The position numbers were made by a program, and so were the translations under genes. Positions 24,106-32,920 of a stretch of 64,000 nt of DNA are shown piece after piece. Every line of letters begins with the position of its first letter. Positions within the stretch are counted from its first letter, which is position 1. Source of the DNA: Poriferisodalis sp965221195. GTDB taxonomy: Bacteria > Actinomycetota > Acidimicrobiia > Acidimicrobiales > Poriferisodalaceae. The notes under the pieces are model-generated. The model saw only the letters and a list, made by a program, of their open reading frames with translations, had not been told where the DNA came from and ran no database searches. Location: the NCBI GenBank assembly GCA_965221195.1, contig OZ244864.1, positions 1,426,001-1,490,000 of the forward strand. Reading direction: 5' to 3'.

Positions 24106-25611
24106 ATGGCAGACGAAGCAATGGCGGATGAAGCAATGAAAGGAAAGGCCACCGATTCGCTTCACTACGACCTCGTCGTGATTGGCGGCGGACCGGCGGG
24201 TTATGGGGCAGCGTTGTATGCGGGCTCCGCCGGTATGAACGTTGCGCTGGTGGAGCGAGACCGACTCGGCGGCACATGCCTTCACCGCGGCTGCATACCC
24301 GCAAAGGAACTGCTTGAGACAGCAGCGGTCTGGCGCACCGTCGGCGAAGCATCCGCATTTGGTGTCAACGTTGCTCCGCCGGAGCTGGACTTTGGTGTAT
24401 CGCAGGAACGCAAGCAACACATCGTGGACGGTCTCGAAGTCGGCGTGAAGAGTTTGCTGAAACGACGCAAAGTCACAGTGATTGAAGGCACCGGCCGGTT
24501 GGAAGGCGACCGGTCCGTTGTGGTGGAGGATGACGCGTCGGACTCGCAGGTGCTTACCGCAGACCACGTTTTGCTCGCTGCGGGTTCGGTACCGATCACA
24601 CTGGCTGGCTTTGAGCGCGACTCCACTGTGGTTTTGACCTCCGATGAGGTGTTGGCTCTCGACAGCGTGCCGAGCCGTGTAGGGGTGATCGGCGGTGGGG
24701 CCATCGGATGCGAGTTCGCTTCCATGCTGAGCGACCTTGGTGCACAAGTGACGGTGCTTGAGCGCGCCCCTCAGCTTGTCCCAGGTGTCGATATAGACAT
24801 AGCCAAAGCGCTGAGAAGGGCGTTCTTGAAGCGAGGCATCCAAGTGCTCACTGACTGTCGGGTCACCGGCCACGCTCCGTTTGATGGCGGCGGAACGACC
24901 GTTCGCTACACGGTGGGTGAGACGGCGGGCGAGTCGGCGGACGGCGATGCTGAAACTGGCGATGCTGAAACTGCTGAGTTGGAGGTGGACGCTGTCATCG
25001 TCTCGGTAGGGCGGCGGCCGTACTTGGACCATCTCGGCCTTGACGCCACTGCAGTCAAGGTGGACGAGCGGGGCTTCGTCATTGCCGACGAGCGTTGCCG
25101 CACGTCCATGGCCGGGGTCTACGCCATCGGCGACCTCATCGACACACCGCAGTTAGCTCACGTCGGATTTGCCGAGGCAATCGTGGCGGTTCAGGACATC
25201 TTGGGCGAGGAGCCCGCCGCGGTGGACTACGCAAACGTGCCTTGGGCCATCTACTGCCACCCGGAGGTGGCATTCGTAGGACTGACCGAGGCGGCAGCCC
25301 AACAAGTCGGCTACGACGTTGTGACTTCCAAGCATCGCTACAGCACCAACTCGCGCGCCATGATCGTCAATGACACCGAAGGTTTGGTGAAGATCGTGGC
25401 CGAGCGCGAAGCCGATGGAACGGCCGGGCGTGTGCTCGGCGTTCACATGATGGGTCCTTGGGTCACTGAGCAGATGGGTCAGGGCTACTTGGCGGTCAAC
25501 TGGGAAGCCACGGTCGCTGAAGTTGCTGCGTTGGTGCAGCCGCATCCAACGCTCTCGGAACTGTTTGGCGAGACGATGTTGTCGCTCACCGGACGAGGGT
25601 TGCACGGATGA
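24106..25611 (+). CDS. lpdA: Dihydrolipoyl dehydrogenase (E3)
   Basis: 501-residue FAD/NAD flavoprotein that reoxidises dihydrolipoamide on E2. FAD motif VVIGGGPAGYGAALYAG, redox-active disulfide GGTCLHRGCIPAKELLE, NAD motif GVIGGGAIGCEFAS, second FAD motif VYAIGDLIDTPQLAHVG and the C-terminal active-site HPTLSE are all present. Residues about 268-284 carry an extra acidic repeat (GDAET twice, 15-bp DNA unit). The 5' end repeats the start codon region (ATG-GCAGACGAAGCA-ATG-GCGGATGAAGCA-ATG), giving three in-frame starts at 24106, 24121 and 24136; the first is reported. Next gene is E2. Confidence 0.95.
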   Translation: MADEAMADEAMKGKATDSLHYDLVVIGGGPAGYGAALYAGSAGMNVALVERDRLGGTCLHRGCIPAKELLETAAVWRTVGEASAFGVNVAPPELDFGVSQERKQHIVDGLEVGVKSLLKRRKVTVIEGTGRLEGDRSVVVEDDASDSQVLTADHVLLAAGSVPITLAGFERDSTVVLTSDEVLALDSVPSRVGVIGGGAIGCEFASMLSDLGAQVTVLERAPQLVPGVDIDIAKALRRAFLKRGIQVLTDCRVTGHAPFDGGGTTVRYTVGETAGESADGDAETGDAETAELEVDAVIVSVGRRPYLDHLGLDATAVKVDERGFVIADERCRTSMAGVYAIGDLIDTPQLAHVGFAEAIVAVQDILGEEPAAVDYANVPWAIYCHPEVAFVGLTEAAAQQVGYDVVTSKHRYSTNSRAMIVNDTEGLVKIVAEREADGTAGRVLGVHMMGPWVTEQMGQGYLAVNWEATVAEVAALVQPHPTLSELFGETMLSLTGRGLHG

Positions 25612-25675
25612 CTCTCTCCGCTGACTCTCTTTGCGGATCCCATGTGCGGGACCAGCCAGCAATCGAGTCGGCAAT

Positions 25676-27214
25676 ATGGCTGACCCAGTGACGGCTGACC
25701 CAGTTATGGCTGACCTAGTGCTGCCTCAGCTTGGCGAGACGGTCACCGAGGGGACGATTATCCGCTGGTTCAAAGGTGTCGGCGATTCGATCGCTTTGGG
25801 CGAGATGATCTATGAAGTCTCCACCGAGAAAGTCGACAGCGAAGTGCCTTCGCCGATGGAAGGCGTCATCACCGAGATACGTGTTCCCGAGGGCGAGACA
25901 GTAGGGGTTGGCGCTGTCTTGGCAGTCGTCAACCTGCCCGGGGGTACACAAACGTCGGCCCCAGCTGTACCCGATGCCAACATTGACGCGACCGAGGCTG
26001 CACCGCCGCAGCCCCTGCCACCTGAGCCCCTGTCACCTGAACCGTCACTGGTAGTGCAGGCACCGGTAGTGCAGGCGCCGTTGTCTGTGATTGCACCTGT
26101 GGCCGCCCCAACAACCGCGTCTGCGTTGGGTGCCAACGCAGCGCATGAGTCAGGTTCGCACGGTGGGGGGCGACTGCTGTCGCCGGTTGTGCGACGTCTG
26201 GTACGCGATCACGGTCTTGATCCCGCAGGTCTCACCGGCACGGGCGTTGACGGAAGAATCACGCGCTCAGATGTCCTCAATGCCATTGATGAACGTCAAC
26301 GCGTTGCAACTGCAACAGGCGTTACAGCGGGAGCCTCTGCAGCGTCCACCGGACCAGCAGCTCCTGCAAACCCGGCGACGGCTAGGTCAGCGCTGCCGGC
26401 GGCTGGGTCAGTGCTGCCGGCGGCTGGGTCAGTGCTGCCGGCGGCTGGGCCAGCGGTGCCGCCGCCCGTTGCTGCGGCCGCTGCTGGGGGATGGACCGAC
26501 GGCGATTCCCGTTTTGAAGCGTTCAACAACGTTCGACGCCGAACGGGCGAGCACATGGTGCATTCGGTTGCCGCCTCGCCTCACGCGTTCACAATTGTCG
26601 AAGTCGACTACGAGAACGTCGACCAAGTGCGCCGAACTCACCGCGCCTCTTGGCGGGCATCGGAGGGTTTTAGCCTCACGTACTTGCCGTTCATCGTGGT
26701 GGCGGTCACCGACGCTTTGGGCCATTGGCCGCGCTTGAACGCGTCCGTTGAGGAAGGTGGTTTGCGGCTCTGGCGGCGCCGCAACGTGGGAGTTGCAGTG
26801 GATCTCGACTATGACGGGTTGATTGTGCCCGTGCTACGTGATGCAGATTCGCTGAGCCTGCGAGGCATCGCTCGCAACATAAACGAACTCGCCGCCCGCG
26901 CCCACACGAAGCGCTTGACGCCCGATGACATCACCGGCGGCACTTTTACGATCTCCAACAACGGCTCATTTGGCACCTATTCCACAGCGGCCATCATCAA
27001 TCAGCCGCAGGTTGCGGTGCTCTCCACCGACGGTATTGCTCGCCGTCCGGTCGTGGACACCGACCGTTTCGGCAACGAGAGCATCGTGATTCACCCGGTG
27101 GGCCACTTGGCGATGGGCTGGGATCACCGGGCGTTCGACGGCAGCTACGCCGCAGGATTCTTGGGTCACGTCCGCCAGATGCTCGAGCAGCACGACTGGG
27201 GAGCAGAGTTCTGA
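25676..27214 (+). CDS. Dihydrolipoamide acyltransferase (E2)
   Basis: 512 residues from this ATG (an upstream in-frame start at 25631 adds 15). Order: one lipoyl domain with the modified lysine in STEKVDSEVPSPMEGVI; a Pro/Ala linker; the E1/E3-binding domain (SPVVRRLVRDHGLDPAGLTGTGVDGRITRSDV); a second linker with a 21-bp repeat (LPAAGSV three times); and the catalytic core ending in WDHRAFDGSYAAGFL with the HRxxDG active site. It carries acyl groups for pyruvate or a 2-oxo acid dehydrogenase. Proximity to lpd and aceE suggests the pyruvate complex; a shared E2 for 2-oxoglutarate, as in other actinobacteria, is possible. N-terminal MADPVTADPVMADLV is again a repeated start region. Confidence 0.93.
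   Translation: MADPVTADPVMADLVLPQLGETVTEGTIIRWFKGVGDSIALGEMIYEVSTEKVDSEVPSPMEGVITEIRVPEGETVGVGAVLAVVNLPGGTQTSAPAVPDANIDATEAAPPQPLPPEPLSPEPSLVVQAPVVQAPLSVIAPVAAPTTASALGANAAHESGSHGGGRLLSPVVRRLVRDHGLDPAGLTGTGVDGRITRSDVLNAIDERQRVATATGVTAGASAASTGPAAPANPATARSALPAAGSVLPAAGSVLPAAGPAVPPPVAAAAAGGWTDGDSRFEAFNNVRRRTGEHMVHSVAASPHAFTIVEVDYENVDQVRRTHRASWRASEGFSLTYLPFIVVAVTDALGHWPRLNASVEEGGLRLWRRRNVGVAVDLDYDGLIVPVLRDADSLSLRGIARNINELAARAHTKRLTPDDITGGTFTISNNGSFGTYSTAAIINQPQVAVLSTDGIARRPVVDTDRFGNESIVIHPVGHLAMGWDHRAFDGSYAAGFLGHVRQMLEQHDWGAEF
26394..26460 (+). repeat. Coding minisatellite in the E2 linker, three 21-bp units
   Basis: The unit ctgccggcggctgggtcagtg repeats three times, encoding LPAAGSV in the flexible linker before the acyltransferase core. 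Copy number change would only alter linker length. Confidence 0.88.
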
Positions 27215-27243
27215 GACTGGCTCCTTCTGCGCCGTCCCCTTGC

Positions 27244-28905
27244 GTGCTGCGGGTGCGTTGGTTGGGGCAGGTTCGCTATGGCGAGGCACTCGATTTGCAG
27301 CAGCGATTGTTCTCTCACAGCAGCGACAACTACCTCTTGCTGCTCGAGCACAACCATGTCTTTACGGCGGGGCCGAGCGCACCCGAGGCTCATCTGCTGG
27401 TCGATCCCGCCGAGGTTGGTGCCGACTACGTACGCATCGGCCGCGGCGGCGATTTCACCTACCACGGTCCGGGGCAGCTCGTTGGCTACCCGATCCTTAC
27501 TTTGCCGGGTCGTCGTGGCGGTGGACTAGCCGAGACGGCCTCATATGTCTGCGATCTCGAACAGGTGTTGATTGACGCATTGGCTGATGTTGGGATGAGC
27601 GGGTGCGGCCCGCTGCGTGGGTACCCGGGCGTGTGGACTGGTCTAGATGAAACGCCCCGCAAGCTCGCAGCGATCGGTGTGCGACTCAGTCGCGGTCGCA
27701 CAATGCATGGCTTCGCGCTCAACATCGACACCGACCTGTCTTGGTTTGAACGCATCATTCCCTGCGGCATCCGCGAGTATCGGCCAACATCGCTGCGAGC
27801 CGAGGGTTGCACAGCGACGATGCGCGAAGTGGTCGACGCAATCGCCCAGCGGGCGGCGGATCGATGGGCCAGCGCAGGGATCGAACGGGCCGATGTTGCC
27901 TGGAGGCACCGCCCGTCCGACCTGAGTTCCTTTAGTCGCGGTCTGGGTCCTGGTGCCGTTGAGGCGCCTTCGGTACGTAGCCGTGTCCGCTTGGCCGAGG
28001 CCGGCGTGGAGGGGGGCTTGGAGATCGCCGACCGGAAGCCGTCGTGGCTACGCGCCCGCATGGACCTCAACGACGGCTACTTGCAACTACGCCAAGTCAT
28101 GCGAAGGCATGACCTCGTCACTGTCTGTGAGGAGGCAGGGTGTCCGAACATTTTTGAGTGCTGGGGTGCAGGCACGGCCACGTTCATGCTCAACGGCGAA
28201 CGATGCACCCGGGCGTGCGGTTTTTGCATGGTTGACACGCGCCAACCGGGTCCGCTCGATCCCGATGAGCCAAGCCGGGTTGCCGACGCAGTTGCCGAGA
28301 TGGAACTCGACCATGCCGTGGTCACTGCCGTCGCCCGAGACGACCTTGCCGACGGGGGAGCGACCGGCTTCGCTGAGACCATTGCGGCTATTCGGGCTCA
28401 GTCTCCGCGCACGACCGTTGAGGTGCTAGTGCCTGACTTCGGCGGCGATGCCGTATCGCTCGGCATCGTCCTAGATGCCGGTCCTGATGTTCTCAACCAC
28501 AACATCGAGACGGTGGCGCGTCTGCAGCGAGCGGTCCGGCCGTCGGCTGGCTATGCCCGCAGTTTGGCCTTGCTCGCCCGCAGCGCCTCCGCAGGTCATG
28601 TCACGAAGTCCGGCGTCATCGTCGGCATGGGCGAAGAGGTTGCAGAAGTAGATGCCACATTGGCCGATTTGGCGGCCATCGGCGTGAAGATCGTGACAAT
28701 CGGGCAGTATTTGCGCCCCACGAGCCACCACATCCCCGTGGCTCGCTGGGTGTCGCCTGCGACCTTTGAGCGTTGGCAGCGGGTGGGTGCCGAACTCGGC
28801 CTCACACATGTCGAATCCGGCCCGTTGACGCGCTCTAGCTATCACGCCGCCGAATCGGCTGCTGCCGTCTCGCTTGCGGTACGCACCCGACCCGTCAGCA
28901 CCTAG
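27244..28905 (+). CDS. Fused octanoyltransferase-lipoyl synthase (LipB-LipA)
   Basis: One 553-residue protein joins both steps of lipoate synthesis. Residues about 1-220 are LipB: RGGDFTYHGPGQLVGYPI, KLAAIGVRLSRGRTMHGFALN (catalytic Lys) and IIPCGI (catalytic Cys), which moves octanoyl from ACP to E2. Residues about 260-553 are LipA, a radical-SAM sulfur inserter: auxiliary cluster CEEAGCPNIFEC, SAM cluster CTRACGFC, and the terminal RSSYHA serine. A short linker (SFSRGLGPGAVEAPS) separates them with no internal stop. GTG start lies 30 bp after the E2 stop, so enzyme and substrate are co-transcribed. Separate lipB and lipA genes are the normal arrangement. Confidence 0.93.
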   Translation: MLRVRWLGQVRYGEALDLQQRLFSHSSDNYLLLLEHNHVFTAGPSAPEAHLLVDPAEVGADYVRIGRGGDFTYHGPGQLVGYPILTLPGRRGGGLAETASYVCDLEQVLIDALADVGMSGCGPLRGYPGVWTGLDETPRKLAAIGVRLSRGRTMHGFALNIDTDLSWFERIIPCGIREYRPTSLRAEGCTATMREVVDAIAQRAADRWASAGIERADVAWRHRPSDLSSFSRGLGPGAVEAPSVRSRVRLAEAGVEGGLEIADRKPSWLRARMDLNDGYLQLRQVMRRHDLVTVCEEAGCPNIFECWGAGTATFMLNGERCTRACGFCMVDTRQPGPLDPDEPSRVADAVAEMELDHAVVTAVARDDLADGGATGFAETIAAIRAQSPRTTVEVLVPDFGGDAVSLGIVLDAGPDVLNHNIETVARLQRAVRPSAGYARSLALLARSASAGHVTKSGVIVGMGEEVAEVDATLADLAAIGVKIVTIGQYLRPTSHHIPVARWVSPATFERWQRVGAELGLTHVESGPLTRSSYHAAESAAAVSLAVRTRPVST

Positions 28906-29033
28906 CGGCTCGATCAGCCGCATGGGAAACCGAAGTGTGGATTGTCGAAGAACCCGACTGCCTCATTCATTTCGACCTCATTCATTTCGACGGGTCCAAA
29001 TTTTTGGGTCCCTACAACTGAGCTTGGCTTGCC
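28906..29033. other. Gap between lipBA and membrane protein gene
   Basis: 128 bp. Contains a 16-bp tandem duplication (cctcattcatttcgac twice, about 28961-28992). The promoter of the following gene is probably here, but no clear box is seen. Confidence 0.4.
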
Positions 29034-29918
29034 GTGGGTGAGGGCGCGCCCGTTGATGTAGCCACGGTGCTCTGCCAGTGGGCCACCGGGGGGCTGGCCT
29101 ATTTGTGGGTGACGACCCGGCGGCGGGAAGTGGGGCTTGGTTACGGCTGGCTCTTACGGTCGCTGTACGGTGCTATTGCGGTCATCGCTGCTGTCACGGG
29201 GTTTGTCTTTCAGCCCAACGCAGTGCGGGACGCAGCGTGCATTGTGGTGGCGGTGTGCGCGTTTGCGACGCTAGTGCGTTCGGCTCGGCCTAACGCACCT
29301 GCTGCAGGCTCCGCTGGTGATGCAGGCTCCGCTGGGCCGTCTCAAAGCTATGACTCTCAGAGCGATGACAGCGAAGAAGTCGCTCCTGCTGAGTCTGGTC
29401 CGCGCCGGACGGTTGCAGGCTTTGACCCCCGTTGGGACTTGGCAGCGCCTCTGGTTGGTGTGGTAGGCGTCGTGGCTGCCGGGCTCGGTGCCAGCGGGAG
29501 CATCAGCCCAATCCTGCATCTCGCGCGTGTTGCCGTTGGTGCCGCTTTCTTGGGCGTGGTGAGCGACGCGATGCTGCTAGGGCACTGGTACTTGGTGCAG
29601 CCGGGGTTGCGCCGTGAGCCGCTGCGCCAGCTCGTGCGGCACCTCGGCGCGACCTGGCCGCTTGAGGTGGGTTTGCTGCTAGTGCCGACTGGCATGGTTT
29701 CGGTGCTCAGCGGCAGCATCGACGACGGCTACGGCGGACTGCTGGGCTGGTTCTGGGTTGCGTGTGCCATCACCACGGCGGCGCTTGCAGCCGTAGCGAT
29801 GGCAGCGCTGCGCGAGCGACAGTACGCAGCCGTGATGGCCGCCACCGGATTGCTCTACTTGGCGATCCTCACCGGCTTCGGAACTGACCTCGTCGCACGC
29901 CTCACCCTCGCTGGCTGA
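29034..29918 (+). CDS. Multi-pass membrane protein of unknown function
   Basis: 294 residues with about seven to eight hydrophobic segments split by a hydrophilic Ser/Asp/Glu-rich loop (about residues 88-128) containing repeated A-G-S-A-G-D-like units. No motif that I recognise. GTG start at 29034. It precedes the ABC exporter operon on the same strand with a 61-bp gap, so it may be co-expressed with it, but a role in that transporter is not shown. Confidence 0.7.
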   Translation: MGEGAPVDVATVLCQWATGGLAYLWVTTRRREVGLGYGWLLRSLYGAIAVIAAVTGFVFQPNAVRDAACIVVAVCAFATLVRSARPNAPAAGSAGDAGSAGPSQSYDSQSDDSEEVAPAESGPRRTVAGFDPRWDLAAPLVGVVGVVAAGLGASGSISPILHLARVAVGAAFLGVVSDAMLLGHWYLVQPGLRREPLRQLVRHLGATWPLEVGLLLVPTGMVSVLSGSIDDGYGGLLGWFWVACAITTAALAAVAMAALRERQYAAVMAATGLLYLAILTGFGTDLVARLTLAG

Positions 29919-29979
29919 GGGCGACGGGCCGAGCCGCAAGTGCAACTCGCGTAGCTTGGTGTTGTGAGCAGATCTTCGT

Positions 29980-30942
29980 GTGAGTCTCCCCGTGAGTCCT
30001 ATGAGTCCCCGTGAGTCGAAGGTGATTGCTTCAACAACATCACTGACACAACGGTTCGGGTCAACGGTGGCACTCGATGGGCTAGATGTGCAGATGCGAC
30101 CCGGGGTGACAGGACTCGTTGGAGCGAACGGTGCCGGCAAGACGACACTGCTCAACGCGCTGCTCGGCTTGCGTGTACCGACCTCCGGCTCAGCGATGGT
30201 GCTAGGACTTGACCCCCGCAGCCAAGGCGCGGCGCTGCGGGCCCAAATCGGCTTCGCTCCCGAACGCGATGTGCTGCCCGATGAGATGCGAGCCGTTGAC
30301 TTCGTGCGTCACTTGGCGCAAGTACGCGGACTGCCGCGCATAGCGGCTCGCACGCGGGCCTCCGACAGTCTGTGGCTAGTCGGCTTAGGTGAGGAGCGGA
30401 CACGCACGCTCGGCACCATGTCAACCGGTCAGCGTCAACGAGTCAAGCTTGCACAGGCCATTGCGTCCGATCCCGAACTGGTGCTGCTCGACGAACCGAC
30501 TTCCGGGCTTGACCCCACGCAACGCAGCGAGATGCTCGCCCTTATCAAAGAGGTAAGCAACGAGCACTCAGTCAGTGTGGTGCTCTCCTCGCACCTGCTC
30601 GACGAGGTCGAAAGCGTCTGCGATCACATCGTGGCTCTTGACGCCGGTCGGCTTGTGGCGTGCGGCTCGATAAAAGAACTCATCGGCCACGACGAAGGCG
30701 TCACCTTAGAGCTTGTTGATGTCCGGACCCCGGCCGGCTCGGTGGATGTCGTTGAGCAAGCATTGCTGGCCGCAGGCATTGAAGTGGAACGCTCGGGTAC
30801 CACGCTGCGGCTCGGCGGGCGCGAGGTCGGCGAACTGTGCGACCGGGCACGAGATGCCGTGGCTGACGCAGGCGCACGCCTCCGTCGGCTTGAGGCCCGG
30901 CGGCGCACGTTGGCCGACATCTTCGACACGGCAGTCCCATGA
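29980..30942 (+). CDS. ABC transporter ATP-binding protein
   Basis: 320 residues, DrrA/CcmA-like exporter ATPase. Walker A GANGAGKTTLLNAL, signature MSTGQRQRVKLAQA (a variant of LSGGQ), Walker B LVLLDEPTSGLDP, H-loop SSHLLDE. The start region repeats ccccgtgagtc with alternative GTG/ATG starts at 29980 and 30001; homology begins after either. First of four tightly overlapping genes (ATPase, permease, ATPase, permease) to 33717. Confidence 0.9.
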   Translation: MSLPVSPMSPRESKVIASTTSLTQRFGSTVALDGLDVQMRPGVTGLVGANGAGKTTLLNALLGLRVPTSGSAMVLGLDPRSQGAALRAQIGFAPERDVLPDEMRAVDFVRHLAQVRGLPRIAARTRASDSLWLVGLGEERTRTLGTMSTGQRQRVKLAQAIASDPELVLLDEPTSGLDPTQRSEMLALIKEVSNEHSVSVVLSSHLLDEVESVCDHIVALDAGRLVACGSIKELIGHDEGVTLELVDVRTPAGSVDVVEQALLAAGIEVERSGTTLRLGGREVGELCDRARDAVADAGARLRRLEARRRTLADIFDTAVP

Positions 30943-31904
30943 GCGAACAGACTCTCTCAGAGACATCAGAGATGTCAGAGATGTCAGAGGCGGCTGTTGG
31001 CGGCGACGCAGCGCAAATCCACGACCAGGGCTTTAGGCCATACACCGGTCCACGCAGCGGTCTCACCGGCGCCATGCGCGCCGTGGTGGTCTCGTCACTG
31101 AGGTTCACGCTCGGCTTAGGCCGTCCGGCTCGTCACAAGTTCCTGCCGTGGCTAGCTGTGGTGATCGCCATCGTTCCGGCGGTTGTGTTCGTGGGCATCG
31201 CAACGGTGCTCGATGTTGACCTGATCTCGGAGAACATCTTGCCGGAGTACCACGAGTACTACGGATTGATCGGGACAGCGCTGTTCTTTTACTGCGGGAT
31301 CGTTGTGCCCGAGATTTTGGTGGCTGATCGCCGCAATGGCATGTTGCAGTTGTACCTGTCCACACCCTTGCGCTTGTGGAGCTACCTAGCGTCGAAAACA
31401 GCGGCGGTGGTGGCAACGCTGGCAGTCATCACGGTGGGCCCGTTGCTCTTCTTGCTCATTGCTTACACGGTGGAAGGATCAGGTCCCAATGGGTTCGGCG
31501 ACTGGCTGGGGGTGCTCGTACGCATTCTGGGCTCGGGCGTTGCCATCGCTGCCACCATCACTGCTGCGAGCTTGGCAATCTCAAGCCTGACCGACCGGCG
31601 TGCCTTTGCAGTAATCGGTGTCGTTTTGTTGTTGCTGGGCTCGCAGCTTGTCACGGGCGTGCTCGTCGAAGCGGCCGAGGCAGACGCTCGCATCTACGCG
31701 TTCAACCTAGGTGAGATGGGGGCAGCGCTCAAGGATCGGATCTTCGGTGTTGAACCGTTACCGCTCGCAGAGAACGAGGCCGCGCTCGCTCAGCGCATCG
31801 GCGAACTGTCCACGCTGTTCGTCATTGCGGTGAACGCTGCATGGGTGGCAGCAGGAGCGGCAGTGGTGTGGTGGCGTTACCGCCGCATAGAGGGCACAAA
31901 GTGA
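30939..31904 (+). CDS. ABC transporter permease
   Basis: 321 residues, ABC-2 type permease with about six membrane segments (for example FLPWLAVVIAIVPAVVFVGI and TAALAIS-like helices). ATG start overlaps the upstream ATPase stop (ATGA). The hydrophilic N terminus has a short repeat (ETSEMSEMSEA, 9-bp DNA unit). Contains AFFYCGIVVPEILVADRRNGMLQLYLSTPLR, typical of drug or lipid exporters of this type. Pairs with the preceding ATPase; substrate unknown. Confidence 0.86.
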   Translation: MSEQTLSETSEMSEMSEAAVGGDAAQIHDQGFRPYTGPRSGLTGAMRAVVVSSLRFTLGLGRPARHKFLPWLAVVIAIVPAVVFVGIATVLDVDLISENILPEYHEYYGLIGTALFFYCGIVVPEILVADRRNGMLQLYLSTPLRLWSYLASKTAAVVATLAVITVGPLLFLLIAYTVEGSGPNGFGDWLGVLVRILGSGVAIAATITAASLAISSLTDRRAFAVIGVVLLLLGSQLVTGVLVEAAEADARIYAFNLGEMGAALKDRIFGVEPLPLAENEAALAQRIGELSTLFVIAVNAAWVAAGAAVVWWRYRRIEGTK

Positions 31905-32920
31905 GCGCCCGTCCGCGTCCGGTGCCGGCACCTTCGACAGATTCGGCAACTGGCCGCAAGGAATCGCCCGCAGATACCCACCAGTCTTCGACACCTGAGC
32001 TGCCTGTCGGCATGGTGGAGGTACACGGTGTCTCGAAGTTTTTTGGGGACGTGGTGGCGGTGTCGGAGGTGACTTTTGCAGTGCGCTCCGGTGTCACTGC
32101 GCTGTTAGGGCCTAACGGCGCGGGCAAGTCAACGCTGTTCCGCATGATGTGCGGGCTGACGGCACCGTCGCGAGGATCGGTGACCGTGCTGGGGGCAGAC
32201 GCACGGTCTGACCGTGATGTGCGTGGCCGGATCGGTCTGTCGCCGCAGCAGGATGCTCTGTTTGATCGTCTTGGCGCGCTCGATTTTGTGCGGATCGCTG
32301 CGGAAACTCAAGGCGTCATAGATCCCGTCGAAGCGGCGCGTCGCACGCTGAATCTTGTGGAGCTGAACCCCGACGATCCGCGGCCCATTTCTGGATACTC
32401 CAAGGGCATGCGCCAACGCACCAAGCTAGCCGCTGCTTTGGTGCATGACCCAGATGTGCTGATCTTGGACGAGCCGCTGAACGGTCTCGATCCTCTCCAG
32501 CGCCGCCGCATGATTGAGATGCTTGCCGGACTTGGCGCGCAAGGCCGCTGCGTGCTTGTGTCCTCTCATGTGCTCTCTGAGGTCGCTCTGTTGGGTTCGC
32601 GCATCTTGGTGATTGCCCAAGGTCGGCTGGTGGCCAGCGGTGATTATCGGGAATTGCGAGAGTTGATGGACGACCGGCCCCACCGTGTCAGCATCGAAAC
32701 GGATAACAGCCGCACGTTGGCTGCGGCACTCGTGGAGTCGGGCGTTGCTGTTGGCGTTCGTGTTGAGGGGGACGCCGTCGTGGCAGACACCTTGGATGTA
32801 GACCGGCTCGGCCGCGAGATAGCGCCTCTGGCTCGCCGCCTGGACTCGCGTCTGCGCTCAGTGCTGCCCTTAGACGAAGACCTCGAGTCGGTGTTCCGCT
32901 ACTTGGTGGAACGACGATGA
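31901..32920 (+). CDS. ABC transporter ATP-binding protein
   Basis: 339 residues from the GTG at 31901, which overlaps the upstream stop (GTGA). After a 45-residue Pro/Ser-rich N terminus: Walker A GPNGAGKSTLFRMM, signature YSKGMRQRTKLAAAL, Walker B VLILDEPLNGLDP, H-loop SSHVLSE. Same exporter class as the ATPase at 29980 but clearly divergent from it, so the two may form a heteromeric exporter or two related ones. Confidence 0.9.
   Translation: MSARPRPVPAPSTDSATGRKESPADTHQSSTPELPVGMVEVHGVSKFFGDVVAVSEVTFAVRSGVTALLGPNGAGKSTLFRMMCGLTAPSRGSVTVLGADARSDRDVRGRIGLSPQQDALFDRLGALDFVRIAAETQGVIDPVEAARRTLNLVELNPDDPRPISGYSKGMRQRTKLAAALVHDPDVLILDEPLNGLDPLQRRRMIEMLAGLGAQGRCVLVSSHVLSEVALLGSRILVIAQGRLVASGDYRELRELMDDRPHRVSIETDNSRTLAAALVESGVAVGVRVEGDAVVADTLDVDRLGREIAPLARRLDSRLRSVLPLDEDLESVFRYLVERR

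Noticed and set aside
28906..28920. Hairpin after lipBA as a terminator
   Set aside because: Only a 5-bp stem (CGGCT/AGCCG) and no U-run follows.
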